DNA from: an uncultured Prevotella sp.
GTDB lineage: Bacteria > Bacteroidota > Bacteroidia > Bacteroidales > Bacteroidaceae
Direction: 5' to 3'
Length of the DNA stretch: 64,000 nucleotides
Assembly (NCBI GenBank): GCA_944319945.1
Contig: CALUFN010000001.1
Location: 1-64,000, forward strand
Position numbers and translations under genes: made by a program
Notes under the pieces: model-generated
Database searches by the model: none
The model's input: only the letters and a program-made list of their open reading frames with translations
What the model was told of the DNA's origin: nothing
Shown here: one piece after another, positions 32,765 through 40,955 of the stretch
Layout: every line of letters begins with the position of its first letter
Numbering within the stretch: the first letter of the stretch is position 1

Positions 32765-34177
32765 TCAATACGCCTTGTCGTCGCCGCGCACGGCATCGGA
32801 TACAGTCTTCATCATGATCTGTATGTCGAGCCAAAAGCTCCAATGCTCGATATACCAAATGTCCTTTTCCACCCTGCGGCGCATGTCGTCAACTGTCTTG
32901 GTCTCGCCGCGCTCGCCGTGGGTCTGCGCCCAACCGGTTATTCCGGGCTTTACGTAATGCCTTACCATATAGTCGGATATAAGCTCCGAATAATAATCCG
33001 TGTGGGCCAGCATGTGCGGACGCGGCCCTACGAGACTCATGTCGCCCTTAAGCACATTGATGAATTGGGGCAGCTCGTCGATGTTGGTATGGCGCATGAA
33101 GGCTCCCCACTTGGTTATACGCGGGTCGTTCTTCACGGCCTGCACCTTGTCTGAATCCTTGTTTACCTTCATGCTACGGAACTTATAGCACCAGAAATCG
33201 CGGCCATCGTAGCCCGTGCGCTTCTGCTTGAAAAACAACGGACCGGGCATCGTTATCTTGGATACGATGAACACCACAAGCAATATTATCGGGAAAAGCG
33301 TGCAGATAAAGAGCAGTGACACCACGATGTCGAACAGTCTTTTCTTTATCCTGTTGCGCAGATCTCTCAGCGGCTCGTCGTATTGCGAGATGATGTATAT
33401 GTCGCCGAACTCTTTCACTTTCGCCTTACGAAACTCTCCGTAGGCAGGCAGCGGAACATAATACACGCGTATCATATTCTTGTCGCACAGCAGCAACAAG
33501 GTCTTGAAGTAATCGGGATCAATCGAAGCACTGCCTATGTACAGTTCGTCTACATGATTATTCTCGATAAAATCCATTATCATGTCCTTATCGCCCAACC
33601 GCTTCAGTTTGTCGCCCGTAGTATGGTTAACCAGCGGCTCGGAGTCTTTGTCTGAAAAATATCCCAACAGGTTGTAGCCCGTCCACACGTTGTTCATCAC
33701 ATTAGCCGCCCTCTGCAGCATCTCGTCAGAGCCGCAGATGACAGTATTCACCAAGTCGTGCCCGCGCCTGCGCCGCTTGTTTATCAACGACCGCAGAAAC
33801 AGGCGCTCGGCGCTCGTCGCGAAGAATAAGGCTATCGCAAGCAAGGCCGAACTCAATGCGCTCGGAACATTCGCGTCGGTGAACATGCCTAAGAACGCTG
33901 CGTAAAACATTACGAACATCACAGAGGTCCTTGACGTGTTGCTGAGCACCATCGACGGTTGCGACTGCCTATGATGCAGGCTTATGTTGATGAACTGCAA
34001 CGCTATTACGTATGATATGTTTGCGACGGTAAGATAAGTCATGAAATCCTTGTTCCATTCAAAGAACGGACACCACTTAAGGTAATAACCAAGAATGAAT
34101 ATGACATTAAACGTCAGCCAATCTATGACTGACAACAATACGCCTAGTTTATATGTTCGGTCAAATGCTGAAACCAT
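32765..34177 (-). CDS. Undecaprenyl-phosphate sugar phosphotransferase (WcaJ-like, exopolysaccharide initiation)
   Basis: 470 residues. Four or five membrane helices at the N-terminus, then a CoA-binding-like middle (TVICGSDEMLQRAANVM), and the bacterial sugar transferase domain from about 275: GPLFFKQKRTGYDGRDFWCY, FRSMKVNKDSD, RHTNIDELPQFINVLKGDMS, VGPRPH and KPGITGWAQTHGERGE. It loads the first sugar-1-phosphate onto undecaprenyl phosphate to begin a capsule or exopolysaccharide unit. No polymerase or other capsule gene is adjacent, so it appears to be a stand-alone initiating enzyme. Confidence 0.92.
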   Translation of the reverse strand: MVSAFDRTYKLGVLLSVIDWLTFNVIFILGYYLKWCPFFEWNKDFMTYLTVANISYVIALQFINISLHHRQSQPSMVLSNTSRTSVMFVMFYAAFLGMFTDANVPSALSSALLAIALFFATSAERLFLRSLINKRRRRGHDLVNTVICGSDEMLQRAANVMNNVWTGYNLLGYFSDKDSEPLVNHTTGDKLKRLGDKDMIMDFIENNHVDELYIGSASIDPDYFKTLLLLCDKNMIRVYYVPLPAYGEFRKAKVKEFGDIYIISQYDEPLRDLRNRIKKRLFDIVVSLLFICTLFPIILLVVFIVSKITMPGPLFFKQKRTGYDGRDFWCYKFRSMKVNKDSDKVQAVKNDPRITKWGAFMRHTNIDELPQFINVLKGDMSLVGPRPHMLAHTDYYSELISDYMVRHYVKPGITGWAQTHGERGETKTVDDMRRRVEKDIWYIEHWSFWLDIQIMMKTVSDAVRGDDKAY

Positions 34178-34548
34178 AATTTAAATAATTTCCCTAGAGT
34201 AGAACTCCCAACCAGACTGGCAATTTGACAAATCGTGAGCCGGGAAGCACATGTAACCACGTCATATGTTTGTAAAATTTAGCAAGTCCAGTAGTTATGC
34301 AGGTAATTTTTCACACATCGAGATAACGCCGCTTACAGTAAGCCGCCACGTAGTCGGCATCTTCTCACTTCGTTGCAAAGTTAATAAAAGTTTCAATATC
34401 CAACAAAATTATTATGTAAAAAATTCATCTTATCCGGCAACCTTGCCCGTTTCAAATCATTGTTCGATACTTTACGGACAAAAAAGCGCATGCTTTTTCC
34501 TGTGCCAATGGTTACCTCACCGGATCGTCACATATATATAATAAGGAA
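34178..34548. other. Leader and promoter region upstream of the sugar-phosphate transferase
   Basis: No ORF of note. On the minus strand TTTG (34407-34404), 20 bp, TAACTTTG (34383-34376) is a consensus promoter that would give the transferase a leader of about 190 nt. The leader is moderately GC-rich and contains GCCGCTTACAGTAAGCCGCC-like local complementarity (GCTTAC/GTAAGC near 34331-34343). Confidence 0.55.
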
Positions 34549-34620
34549 GAGAGCAATGCAAAATAAAAGCCCGTTTATCGCCCTTTTATTTTGCATTGCT
34601 CTCGATTTGCACTATCTTTG
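34549..34620 (+). promoter_or_regulatory. Upstream promoter P1 of the glutamate synthase gene, with a 21-base perfect inverted repeat
   Basis: Arms 34549-34569 and 34583-34603 are exact reverse complements around a 13-base loop (CCCGTTTATCGCC). The right arm contains the -33 TTTG (34590-34593); 19 bp later comes TATCTTTG (34613-34620). An operator or RNA hairpin at a promoter is implied. Confidence 0.75.
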
Positions 34621-34647
34621 GATAAGACAGGCGGCATCTCGGCAATG

Positions 34648-34708
34648 AAAATAAAAGCCCGTTTATCGCCCTTTTATTTTGCATTGCTCTCGATTTGCAC
34701 TATCTTTG
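34648..34708 (+). promoter_or_regulatory. Second, duplicated promoter P2 of the glutamate synthase gene
   Basis: A base-for-base copy of 34560-34620 (61 bp) displaced by 88 bp. TTTG 34678-34681, 19 bp, TATCTTTG 34701-34708. The outer part of the left arm of the inverted repeat is not fully copied (CAATGAAAATAAAAG, one G missing opposite). Transcription from P2 gives a leader of about 25 nt. Confidence 0.78.
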
Positions 34709-34738
34709 CACGCAAAACAAATCAAACTACATAAAAAT

Positions 34739-36085
34739 ATGGAAGAACAGAAACAACTTTTTCACGAGGTGAACGAAGGTTACACCATGCTCGAGGCTAT
34801 CAACGAGGCTAAGAGATGCCTGCATTGCAAGGTTCCGCAATGCAAAAAGGGATGCCCGATAAGCCATGACATACCCGACTGGATAAACGAGCTGTCAAGG
34901 GGCAACCTCGGTAACGCTATGAAAATAATCAACGACAAAAGCAATCTGCCGGCCGTATGCGGCCGCGTCTGCCCGCACGAGAAGCAGTGCGAGGGGCACT
35001 GCGTGCTCGCCAAGAAGGGCCAGGGCATACACGTGGGCAAATTAGAAAGGTTCATTGCCGACTTCGACGGCAACATGGGCCTCATCCGCGAGAAGCTGCA
35101 ACCGAAGACGCGCGGCAAGGTGGCGGTCATCGGTTCGGGTCCGGCAGGCCTCACCATAGCAGGCGACTTGGCGCGGCAGGGATTTAACATAGAGATATTC
35201 GAGATGGAGCCGGAGCCGGGTGGCGTGCTAATGTTCGGCATTCCAGAATATCGTTTGCCAAAGGAAGTTGTGAGACGCGAGATAAAGAAGATAGAAGAAC
35301 TCGGCGTAGTGTTCCACTGCAACACAACGATAGGCACCGACCTCAACATCGACCAGCTGTTCGAGCAGGGCTTCGACGCCATCTTCATGGGTACGGGTAC
35401 GGTAAAGCCGAGGAAGCCCGACATCCCCGGGCGCAACCTGCGCGGCGTAAGGCAGGCCGTGTATTTCCTGCGCAAGGTGAGCCTTTACAACGAGGGCAGC
35501 ATCGACCGCGAGGATGTCCCCGTACAAGACGGCGACCGTGTGTTCGTGCTCGGCTGCGGCAACACTGCCATGGACGCTGCGCGCACGGCCATACGAATGG
35601 GTGCGAGAGACGTTGAAGTGATTTATCATAAGACCATCGACGATATGAGCGCCCTGCGCTCCGAATACGAGGATGCCGTGAAGGAGGGCGTGAAGTTCAA
35701 CTGGGAGTCGAACCTTGTAGAGATACTCGACTTCAACGGTACGCTCAGCGGCGTTGTGATAGAGCACAACGGCGAGCGTCGCACGGAAAAAGCAGACAAG
35801 GTGTTGATGGCCATTGGCTCAGTGCCGGCAAGCCGCATCGTGTCGACAACGAAGGGCATAGAGACCGACGAGAGCGGATACGTGCTCACGCGCGACACCC
35901 CGTGCGGCATGACGAGCCGTAAAGGTGTGTTCGCCGGAGGCGATGTCGTCAACCGTCCGTCTACCGTAGTCCTCGCAATGCGCGACGCCAAGAAGGTGGC
36001 CGAAGGCATAGCGCAATACGTAGACGCCGTAAGACTGCTCGATGCCATCAACCTGAAAGACTCTTTAAAGAAAGACGACAAATAA
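34739..36085 (+). CDS. gltD: NADPH-dependent glutamate synthase small-subunit family protein (GltD-like)
   Basis: 448 residues. The N-terminal iron-sulfur domain carries CLHCKVPQCKKGCPI and VCGRVCPHEKQCEGHCV. The first dinucleotide fold is VAVIGSGPAGLTIAGDLARQ near 128-147; the second is VFVLGCGNTAMDAARTA near 265. The end motif GVFAGGDVVNRPSTVVLAM binds FAD. It passes electrons from NADPH for glutamate synthesis, or forms the large subunit of an Nfn-type transhydrogenase. Neither a gltB nor an NfnA-like partner is adjacent. An upstream ATG at 34679 lies inside promoter P2, so 34739 is the start. Confidence 0.85.
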   Translation: MEEQKQLFHEVNEGYTMLEAINEAKRCLHCKVPQCKKGCPISHDIPDWINELSRGNLGNAMKIINDKSNLPAVCGRVCPHEKQCEGHCVLAKKGQGIHVGKLERFIADFDGNMGLIREKLQPKTRGKVAVIGSGPAGLTIAGDLARQGFNIEIFEMEPEPGGVLMFGIPEYRLPKEVVRREIKKIEELGVVFHCNTTIGTDLNIDQLFEQGFDAIFMGTGTVKPRKPDIPGRNLRGVRQAVYFLRKVSLYNEGSIDREDVPVQDGDRVFVLGCGNTAMDAARTAIRMGARDVEVIYHKTIDDMSALRSEYEDAVKEGVKFNWESNLVEILDFNGTLSGVVIEHNGERRTEKADKVLMAIGSVPASRIVSTTKGIETDESGYVLTRDTPCGMTSRKGVFAGGDVVNRPSTVVLAMRDAKKVAEGIAQYVDAVRLLDAINLKDSLKKDDK

Positions 36086-36108
36086 CGGAAAAAGCACAAA
36101 CAAGTGTT

Positions 36109-36147
36109 AACCGGAACCGGCACGGATGTCGGTTCCGGTTTTGTTTT
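36109..36147 (+). terminator. Intrinsic terminator after the glutamate synthase gene
   Basis: AACCGGAACCG (36109-36119) pairs with CGGTTCCGGTT (36130-36140), followed by TTGTTTTG. Confidence 0.88.
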
Positions 36148-36301
36148 GTCCCTTGCTTTCATGCCGCACGATGCTTGCGGTATGAAAATTTAACATATAA
36201 AACATGCGTCCGATAACCAATATGTCACGGTTTCATGCTATTTTTGCGACTGAAAACATCATGTAAGATAACTTATCCGTAAAACTAAAAACTTTATTCT
36301 T

Positions 36302-37141
36302 ATGAAGAAATCACATCTGATAATAACAGCCGTGATAGGCGGAGCGTTCTGTTTCATCACGGCATACGCAGGCGGAATGAAGATATTCGGCGGCGACAGT
36401 CCCGCAGAAAGCATGGCGGCGACGGCGGTGACTGATGTCGGCGGCGGTGATAACGAGGGCTTTGTAAGAAGGAAATACCCGGGATGCCGCATACTTGACA
36501 GGGACACTGACGACGGACTGGTAGAGATAAAGATACGGCACGAGGGTAAAGAGAAAATCGTATTGTTCGACGGAGGAGGCAAATGGCTGCGCACATTATG
36601 GGACGTCCGCCGCACGGGACTGCCTGAATGGGCTTTGTCGGTCATGGAAAGAATCGGCTTCACATTTAAGAACGTCGACGACAACGACAACCAAGCCGTC
36701 GAAACGCCCGACGGTTTGTTTTACGCGATACAGGCCGAACGCAACGACCGGACAGACAGAATATACATCGTGTCGCGGCGTGGGGTAGCCTCGCAATATA
36801 CTGACGACGAATGGGCCGACGGCAGGTTGCACGGTCGGAATTTCAGATTTGGCGGATATGACGACGGCGAAGACCGTTTCGACGAAGGCGACGACGAGTG
36901 GGACGACAGGCACAAGCCCGTCTTGCGCCGCCACCGCGACGACGGCGAAGACCGTTTCGACAAGGGCGACGACGAGTGGGACGACAGGCACAAGCCCGTC
37001 TTGCGCCGCCACCGCGACGACGGCGAAGACCGTTTCGACGAGGGCGACGACGAGTGGGACGATAGGCACAAGCCCGTCTTGCGCCGCCACCGCGACGACG
37101 GCGAAGACCATTTTGACGAAGGCGACGACGAGTGGGATTAA
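36302..37141 (+). CDS. PepSY-like periplasmic protein with charged 26-residue tandem repeats
   Basis: 279 residues. The signal sequence (MKKSHLIITAVIGGAFCFITAYA) is followed by a PepSY-like/DUF2874-like module with YPGCRILDRDTDDGLVEIKI, VLFDGGGKWLRTLWDVRR and LPEWALSVMERIGF. Residues 187-279 are three full 26-residue repeats and 15 residues of a fourth. Each repeat has an acidic half (DDGEDRFDEGDDEWDDRH) and a basic half (KPVLRRHR). The N-terminal family is thought to be periplasmic with an unknown role; the repeat tail is not part of it. A -7 box TATTTTTG lies at 36239-36246. Confidence 0.7.
   Translation: MKKSHLIITAVIGGAFCFITAYAGGMKIFGGDSPAESMAATAVTDVGGGDNEGFVRRKYPGCRILDRDTDDGLVEIKIRHEGKEKIVLFDGGGKWLRTLWDVRRTGLPEWALSVMERIGFTFKNVDDNDNQAVETPDGLFYAIQAERNDRTDRIYIVSRRGVASQYTDDEWADGRLHGRNFRFGGYDDGEDRFDEGDDEWDDRHKPVLRRHRDDGEDRFDKGDDEWDDRHKPVLRRHRDDGEDRFDEGDDEWDDRHKPVLRRHRDDGEDHFDEGDDEWD
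36860..37138 (+). repeat. 78-bp coding tandem repeat, 3.6 copies
   Basis: Units at 36860-36937, 36938-37015, 37016-37093 and a partial at 37094-37138. They differ by only a few bases (for example GAA/GAG and GAC/GAT changes, one Glu to Lys, one Arg to His), so the array is young and likely to vary in copy number between strains. Confidence 0.92.
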
Positions 37142-37206
37142 GCATTACGCCTACAGATAGTAATCTTACGGATAAAAACCACTTTGCTGTATATAAACCA
37201 TAGCAT

Positions 37207-37294
37207 TACAAAAGGCAACCTTTCGGCTTGCAATCGGTAACCTTTTAGCTTATGAAAGGCCGCATATTGCGCGACAATATGCGGCCTTTTACTT
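37207..37294. repeat. AAAGG/CCTTT palindrome array D
   Basis: Units TACAAAAGGCAACCTTTCGG, CGGTAACCTTTTAGC, then a perfect hairpin AAAGGCCGCATATTG (37255-37269) with its complement at 37275-37289. It lies between the converging repeat-protein and DUF4186 genes. Confidence 0.8.
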
Positions 37295-37310
37295 TGTAAC
37301 GATCAAGCGT

Positions 37311-37769
37311 TTAAATATTACGGATTGACATCTGCCGCCTTATCCATTCCATAATCACTGCAACGGCGTATGCCTGTTCGTCGGGCGTAAGCTCGCGTCC
37401 GCGCGGTATTCCGTGCCATTTCTCGAAGCATCCACGGCAACAGCAGCCCGTGGCATGCTGCGCTATGAACACAGGGTGGCCGCGCATGGGCGTCTGCCGT
37501 CCGTCGTTCGGGATGACGGCAGGCGCAAGACGCTTGCGCACGAAGTCTTCGGCGTGACGGCGGATTACGTCCATGCCTTTCTCTTCTGCGTATTCCTTAT
37601 CAGCCGGCTTAAGGCGGAAACGACTGCGAAACGCCGAGCGCGACAGCCGGCTGAACAAGTCGCCGAAGTCGTAATCATGCCGTCCGCACGTTGGATTTTC
37701 GCTAACGAAATCATATTCCGTAAAAAGAAAGCCCTCAACCGGAGGCTTACGCCCGTCAAAACGCCCCAT
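37311..37769 (-). CDS. DUF4186 family protein
   Basis: 152 residues, soluble. LFSRLSRSAFRSRFRLKPAD, IRRHAEDFVRKRLAPA, NDGRQTPMRGHPVFIAQHAT and CCCRGCFEKWHGIPRGRELT follow the DUF4186 pattern closely. The conserved His/Cys/Lys-rich centre suggests metal or nucleic-acid binding, but no function is known to me. A longer ORF begins at 37859, but the minus-strand -7 box TAACTTTG (37806-37799) puts the transcription start inside it, so the ATG at 37769, preceded by AAGGAAGGT, is chosen. Confidence 0.85.
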   Translation of the reverse strand: MGRFDGRKPPVEGFLFTEYDFVSENPTCGRHDYDFGDLFSRLSRSAFRSRFRLKPADKEYAEEKGMDVIRRHAEDFVRKRLAPAVIPNDGRQTPMRGHPVFIAQHATGCCCRGCFEKWHGIPRGRELTPDEQAYAVAVIMEWIRRQMSIRNI

Positions 37770-37798
37770 ACCTTCCTTAGATTTAAATTCAAGACATA

Positions 37799-37919
37799 CA
37801 AAGTTAGCTATTTTTCCGGAACAACAACCATCACGCACCGAAATACGCAAGATAAACATGCATCACGCAATGCAAAACTTGCAAAGCATGAAAATATTTG
37901 TTATTTTTGCAGATTATAA
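37799..37919. promoter_or_regulatory. Divergent promoters of DUF4186 and MscS
   Basis: Minus strand: TAACTTTG at 37806-37799. Plus strand: TATTTTTG at 37912-37919 with a CTTG 20 bp before it as a weak -33. These boxes decide the starts of both genes. Confidence 0.55.
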
Positions 37920-37998
37920 TACAGCAAGCGGAAAGATGGCTCGCCACCCGGTTTTCCGAGCGCAGCTTATCTTCTGCAAAAGTAAAAACTTAAGAACT

Positions 37999-38862
37999 AT
38001 GGAGGAAATACTCAACACCGTAATTTTCGGCGTGTCGGTGCGCTGGCTCGTAGGCTTCGCCATCAAGGGAGCAATCATATACCTGTTCGTTCGCATACTT
38101 ACGGGAGTGACGAAATACCTGTTCCGCCGCTCAATGAGGCGGCAGGGCAAGATTATTTTAGACGAAACTAAGGTGAGCTTCATGCGCCGGATAATAATCA
38201 CCGCCATATATATAATAGGTGTGGCGGCGTTTCTTTCGCTGATACCGGGCATGGAAAAGGTGAGCAACTCGATACTCGCCAGTGCCGGAATCGTGGCCAT
38301 GGCCGTAGGCTTGGCATCGCAAGATGCGCTGTCGAACGTCGTCGGCGGCATGTTCATCATCTTCTCCCATCCGTTCAAGTTGGGCGACTTCGTTGAGGTG
38401 GACAGCACCATCAAGGGCACGGTTATGGAGATAACGCTGCGCCACACCGTGATACGCGATGCCGAAAACCGCATGATACTCATACCTAACAACAAAATCA
38501 ACTCAAGCACTATCATCAATTCGTCTTACGGCGACACGTCTACTTGCGCCTTCGTGGAGGTGGGAGTGTCCTACACGGCTGACCTGAACCATGCCATCGA
38601 CTTGATGCGCGACGAGGCGATGAAGCACCCTATGCTGATAGACCATCGCTCGGAGGCGGATAAGAAGAACAACGTGCCGCAGGTGATAATCCGTGTTACC
38701 AACCTCGGCGACTCTGCCATAACGCTGCGCGCATGGGCATGGGCGGCGTCGGCTGGTAACGCCTTTGCCATGAAATGCGACCTACTTAAGTCGATAAAGG
38801 AACGCTTTGATGCCGAGAACATCGAGATTCCATATCCTTACATAAACGTTGTAAAAGCGTGA
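37999..38862 (+). CDS. Small-conductance mechanosensitive channel (MscS family)
   Basis: 287 residues. Three membrane helices; the pore helix TM3 is seen in SILASAGIVAMAVGLASQDA near residues 90-109, followed by LSNVVGGMFIIFSHPFKLGD and the beta-domain segment VEVDSTIKGTVMEITLRHTV with IPNNKINSSTIINSS. It opens under membrane tension to release solutes on hypo-osmotic shock. An upstream ATG at 37858 is in frame, but the -7 box at 37912 excludes it. The start at 37999 gives the normal short periplasmic N-terminus. Confidence 0.9.
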   Translation: MEEILNTVIFGVSVRWLVGFAIKGAIIYLFVRILTGVTKYLFRRSMRRQGKIILDETKVSFMRRIIITAIYIIGVAAFLSLIPGMEKVSNSILASAGIVAMAVGLASQDALSNVVGGMFIIFSHPFKLGDFVEVDSTIKGTVMEITLRHTVIRDAENRMILIPNNKINSSTIINSSYGDTSTCAFVEVGVSYTADLNHAIDLMRDEAMKHPMLIDHRSEADKKNNVPQVIIRVTNLGDSAITLRAWAWAASAGNAFAMKCDLLKSIKERFDAENIEIPYPYINVVKA

Positions 38863-38909
38863 TGTTCAGTTGACAAGCAGACAGGTTACAAGCAGACAAG
38901 GAGAATTGC

Positions 38910-39962
38910 ATGGTTCGAGAAATGGGAAATAATGGCTTATCGTGCCGCAAGGCTACGTTTGAAGACATTCCTGCGCTTAGAGAATTGTTCCGGGAAACGG
39001 TGACTACTGTGAACCGCAGGGACTATACCGAAGAGGAAACGGCCGACTGGGCGTCGTGCATGGACGGCCGCGCACGATGGGAGGAGCTGATCGACGGGAT
39101 GTACGTAGTCGTAGCCACTGACGCGACAGGCGGCATAATGGGCTTCGCCGCGATAAACGGTGAGGGCTATCTGCACTCGATGTTCGTGCATAAAGACTGC
39201 CAGCGGCAGGGCGTGGCCACACTCCTGCTCGGCGTAATGGAGGAGTACGCGAGGAGCAAAGGCATCGGCGTGATTACCTCGGAAGTAAGCATAACCGCCC
39301 GGCCGTTCTTTGAACGGAAAGGTTACGTCGTAGAAAAAGAGCAAAGGGTAAGGGCAAACCGCCTGTATATGACGAACTTCAAGATGAGGAAACAGCTGGG
39401 AATAACCAAAGACGTGCTTGAGACTTGCAGACTGATCATGCGCAGTTGGAAAGACACCGATGCCGAAACGCTTTACGAATACGCAAAAGACCCGGACGTT
39501 GGCCCTATGGCCGGGTGGCCGCCGCACGAGTCGGTGGAGCATAGTCGGGAGATTATCAGGACGGTGTTCGCAGCCCCCGAGACTTACGCCGTAACTCTGA
39601 AAGACACGGGTGAACCTATCGGCTGCGCCGGCATAATGGTAGGCAAAGGCCTGCATGAAAGGCCGTTCGGAACCGACGAAGCTGAAATAGGCTACTGGAT
39701 AGGCCGGTGCCACTGGGGCAACGGCTATGCGCCCGAAGCCGTGGACATGCTGCTTAGACGCTGCTTCACGCAGCTCGGCATGTCGGCAGTATGGTGTGCG
39801 TATTACGACGGCAACCATCAATCACGCCGCGTTATGGACAAGTGCGGCTTCAGCTACCACCATACGGAAACCGACAAGCCGTCGCCGCTCGGAGACATAC
39901 GCACGGAACACTTCATGAGAATAACTAAGACGGAATGGGAAAACGGCAAGACGGTCAAATAA
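38910..39962 (+). CDS. Fusion of two GNAT acetyltransferase domains
   Basis: 350 residues, about twice a usual GNAT. Domain 1 (about 8-155) has LHSMFVHKDCQRQGVATLLL, the acetyl-CoA loop Q-x-x-G-x-A, and ITARPFFERKGYVVEKEQ. Domain 2 (about 170-345) is RimJ/RimL-like: LIMRSWKDTDAETLYEYAKD, EIGYWIGRCHWGNGYAPEAV and RVMDKCGFSYHHTE. They resemble different GNAT subfamilies, so this is a gene fusion and not a duplication. The substrates are unknown; protein N-terminal or small-molecule amines are possible. The last 28 bases overlap the next gene. Confidence 0.85.
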   Translation: MVREMGNNGLSCRKATFEDIPALRELFRETVTTVNRRDYTEEETADWASCMDGRARWEELIDGMYVVVATDATGGIMGFAAINGEGYLHSMFVHKDCQRQGVATLLLGVMEEYARSKGIGVITSEVSITARPFFERKGYVVEKEQRVRANRLYMTNFKMRKQLGITKDVLETCRLIMRSWKDTDAETLYEYAKDPDVGPMAGWPPHESVEHSREIIRTVFAAPETYAVTLKDTGEPIGCAGIMVGKGLHERPFGTDEAEIGYWIGRCHWGNGYAPEAVDMLLRRCFTQLGMSAVWCAYYDGNHQSRRVMDKCGFSYHHTETDKPSPLGDIRTEHFMRITKTEWENGKTVK

Positions 39963-40354
39963 ACAAAATCCTTAAATCGCTCTTAATCTGGCTCTGCTTC
40001 ATTCCCCTGGCCGTGCTCAACGGAGGATTGCGCGAATACGTATTAAACGATATGATAGGCGAAGCCGTCGCCTTGCCCCTGAGCGGAATATCACTCAGCC
40101 TGCTGATAATGGCCGTAAGCGCCCTCGCCCTGCCTCGGCTGGGAAGGTTCAGCCTGCGCGAAAGCGTTCAAACGGGCTTCCTTTGGGCCGTGCTCACCGT
40201 AGCGTTCGAGCTGTCGTTATGGCTGGCCGGAGGCGGGAACTGCGCCAGTTTCATTTCCGCCAACAACCCACTGACGGGCAACCTGTGGCTACTCGTTGTC
40301 GCATCGACGTTTCTCTCGCCGATAATCATAAACAAGTGGCATAAACACACTTAG
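39935..40354 (+). CDS. Four-helix membrane protein of unknown function
   Basis: 139 residues. Hydrophobic segments near 14-30, 45-65, 78-98 and 110-130 (LLIWLCFIPLAVLNGGLREY, ISLSLLIMAVSALALPRLGR). The motif NGGLREYVLND and a late GNLWLLVVASTFLSPIIINKW look conserved, but I cannot name a family. It overlaps the GNAT fusion by 28 bases and is probably translated from the same message. Confidence 0.65.
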   Translation: MGKRQDGQINKILKSLLIWLCFIPLAVLNGGLREYVLNDMIGEAVALPLSGISLSLLIMAVSALALPRLGRFSLRESVQTGFLWAVLTVAFELSLWLAGGGNCASFISANNPLTGNLWLLVVASTFLSPIIINKWHKHT

Positions 40355-40381
40355 CCTACAAGCTGCACAATGTGGGCTAAG
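40350..40381. terminator. Hairpin between converging genes
   Basis: CTTAGCCTACA pairs with TGTGGGCTAAG (one wobble) over a 10-base loop, starting at the stop codon of the membrane protein gene. No T-run; termination is probable but weak. Confidence 0.4.
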
Positions 40382-40421
40382 CAGTTGTCAACAAGCCTGC
40401 CATGTCTTACTTCCGCACGGT

Positions 40422-40934
40422 TCAGGCCTTGTTCGCAACTTTGGCCTCAATACCTTTAATAAAAGCATCCTTACCGTCACAATAAGCGTCAATGTCGTAA
40501 GGAAATCTCTCTGCAAGCATCTTTTTCAAGTCGGCGTAAGCCTCACGTTCCGCCTGATGCGTGCGCATATAGTCACGGAAAGCAAGATGACGCTTGATAT
40601 TTTGAGTGTCAGTCTCGGCGAAAATATGTACTTGGTGTGTGCGTTCATCGCCTCCTTTGCGTAAATAACGCCGTCCGGGTATTCCGAACTCGCCTAAATA
40701 TTCGTAACCGTATTTGGCGAACTCTGAAGCAGAACCGTCTACTTCTGCTATGTTTTTCACTACTGGCATAATGTCTATTACGGGTTTGGCAGCAAGCCTC
40801 GGCACCGACGTGCTGCCAATGTGGTGTACGGTAACACAAATTCCACCCAATATACGTCTGATCAGGTCTGCTTCGGCAGCGAATATGACCGGCCAATCAT
40901 CATTGTATTCTACAACGGTTACGTGTTGTGGCAT
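40422..40934 (-). CDS. GrpB family (UPF0157) protein, nucleotidyltransferase-like
   Basis: 170 residues. VVEYNDDWPVIFAAEADLIR, then HHIGSTSVPRLAAKPVIDIM and a late RYLRKGGDERTHQVHIF match the GrpB pattern. The G-S-T-S-V-x-x-L-x-A-K-P-x-I-D motif is the nucleotidyltransferase-like active site with its paired acids. Some members are fused to CoaE, and the role of free-standing ones is unsettled. It is 21 bp downstream of pncB on the same strand, so co-transcription is likely. Confidence 0.88.
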   Translation of the reverse strand: MPQHVTVVEYNDDWPVIFAAEADLIRRILGGICVTVHHIGSTSVPRLAAKPVIDIMPVVKNIAEVDGSASEFAKYGYEYLGEFGIPGRRYLRKGGDERTHQVHIFAETDTQNIKRHLAFRDYMRTHQAEREAYADLKKMLAERFPYDIDAYCDGKDAFIKGIEAKVANKA

Positions 40935-40955
40935 TTACGAAATATTCTGTCAGGT

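Noticed and set aside
36596..37160. Several repetitive ORFs in other frames over the 78-bp array
   Set aside because: They arise because 78 is a multiple of three, so all frames stay open; only the frame with signal peptide and PepSY-like domain is real.
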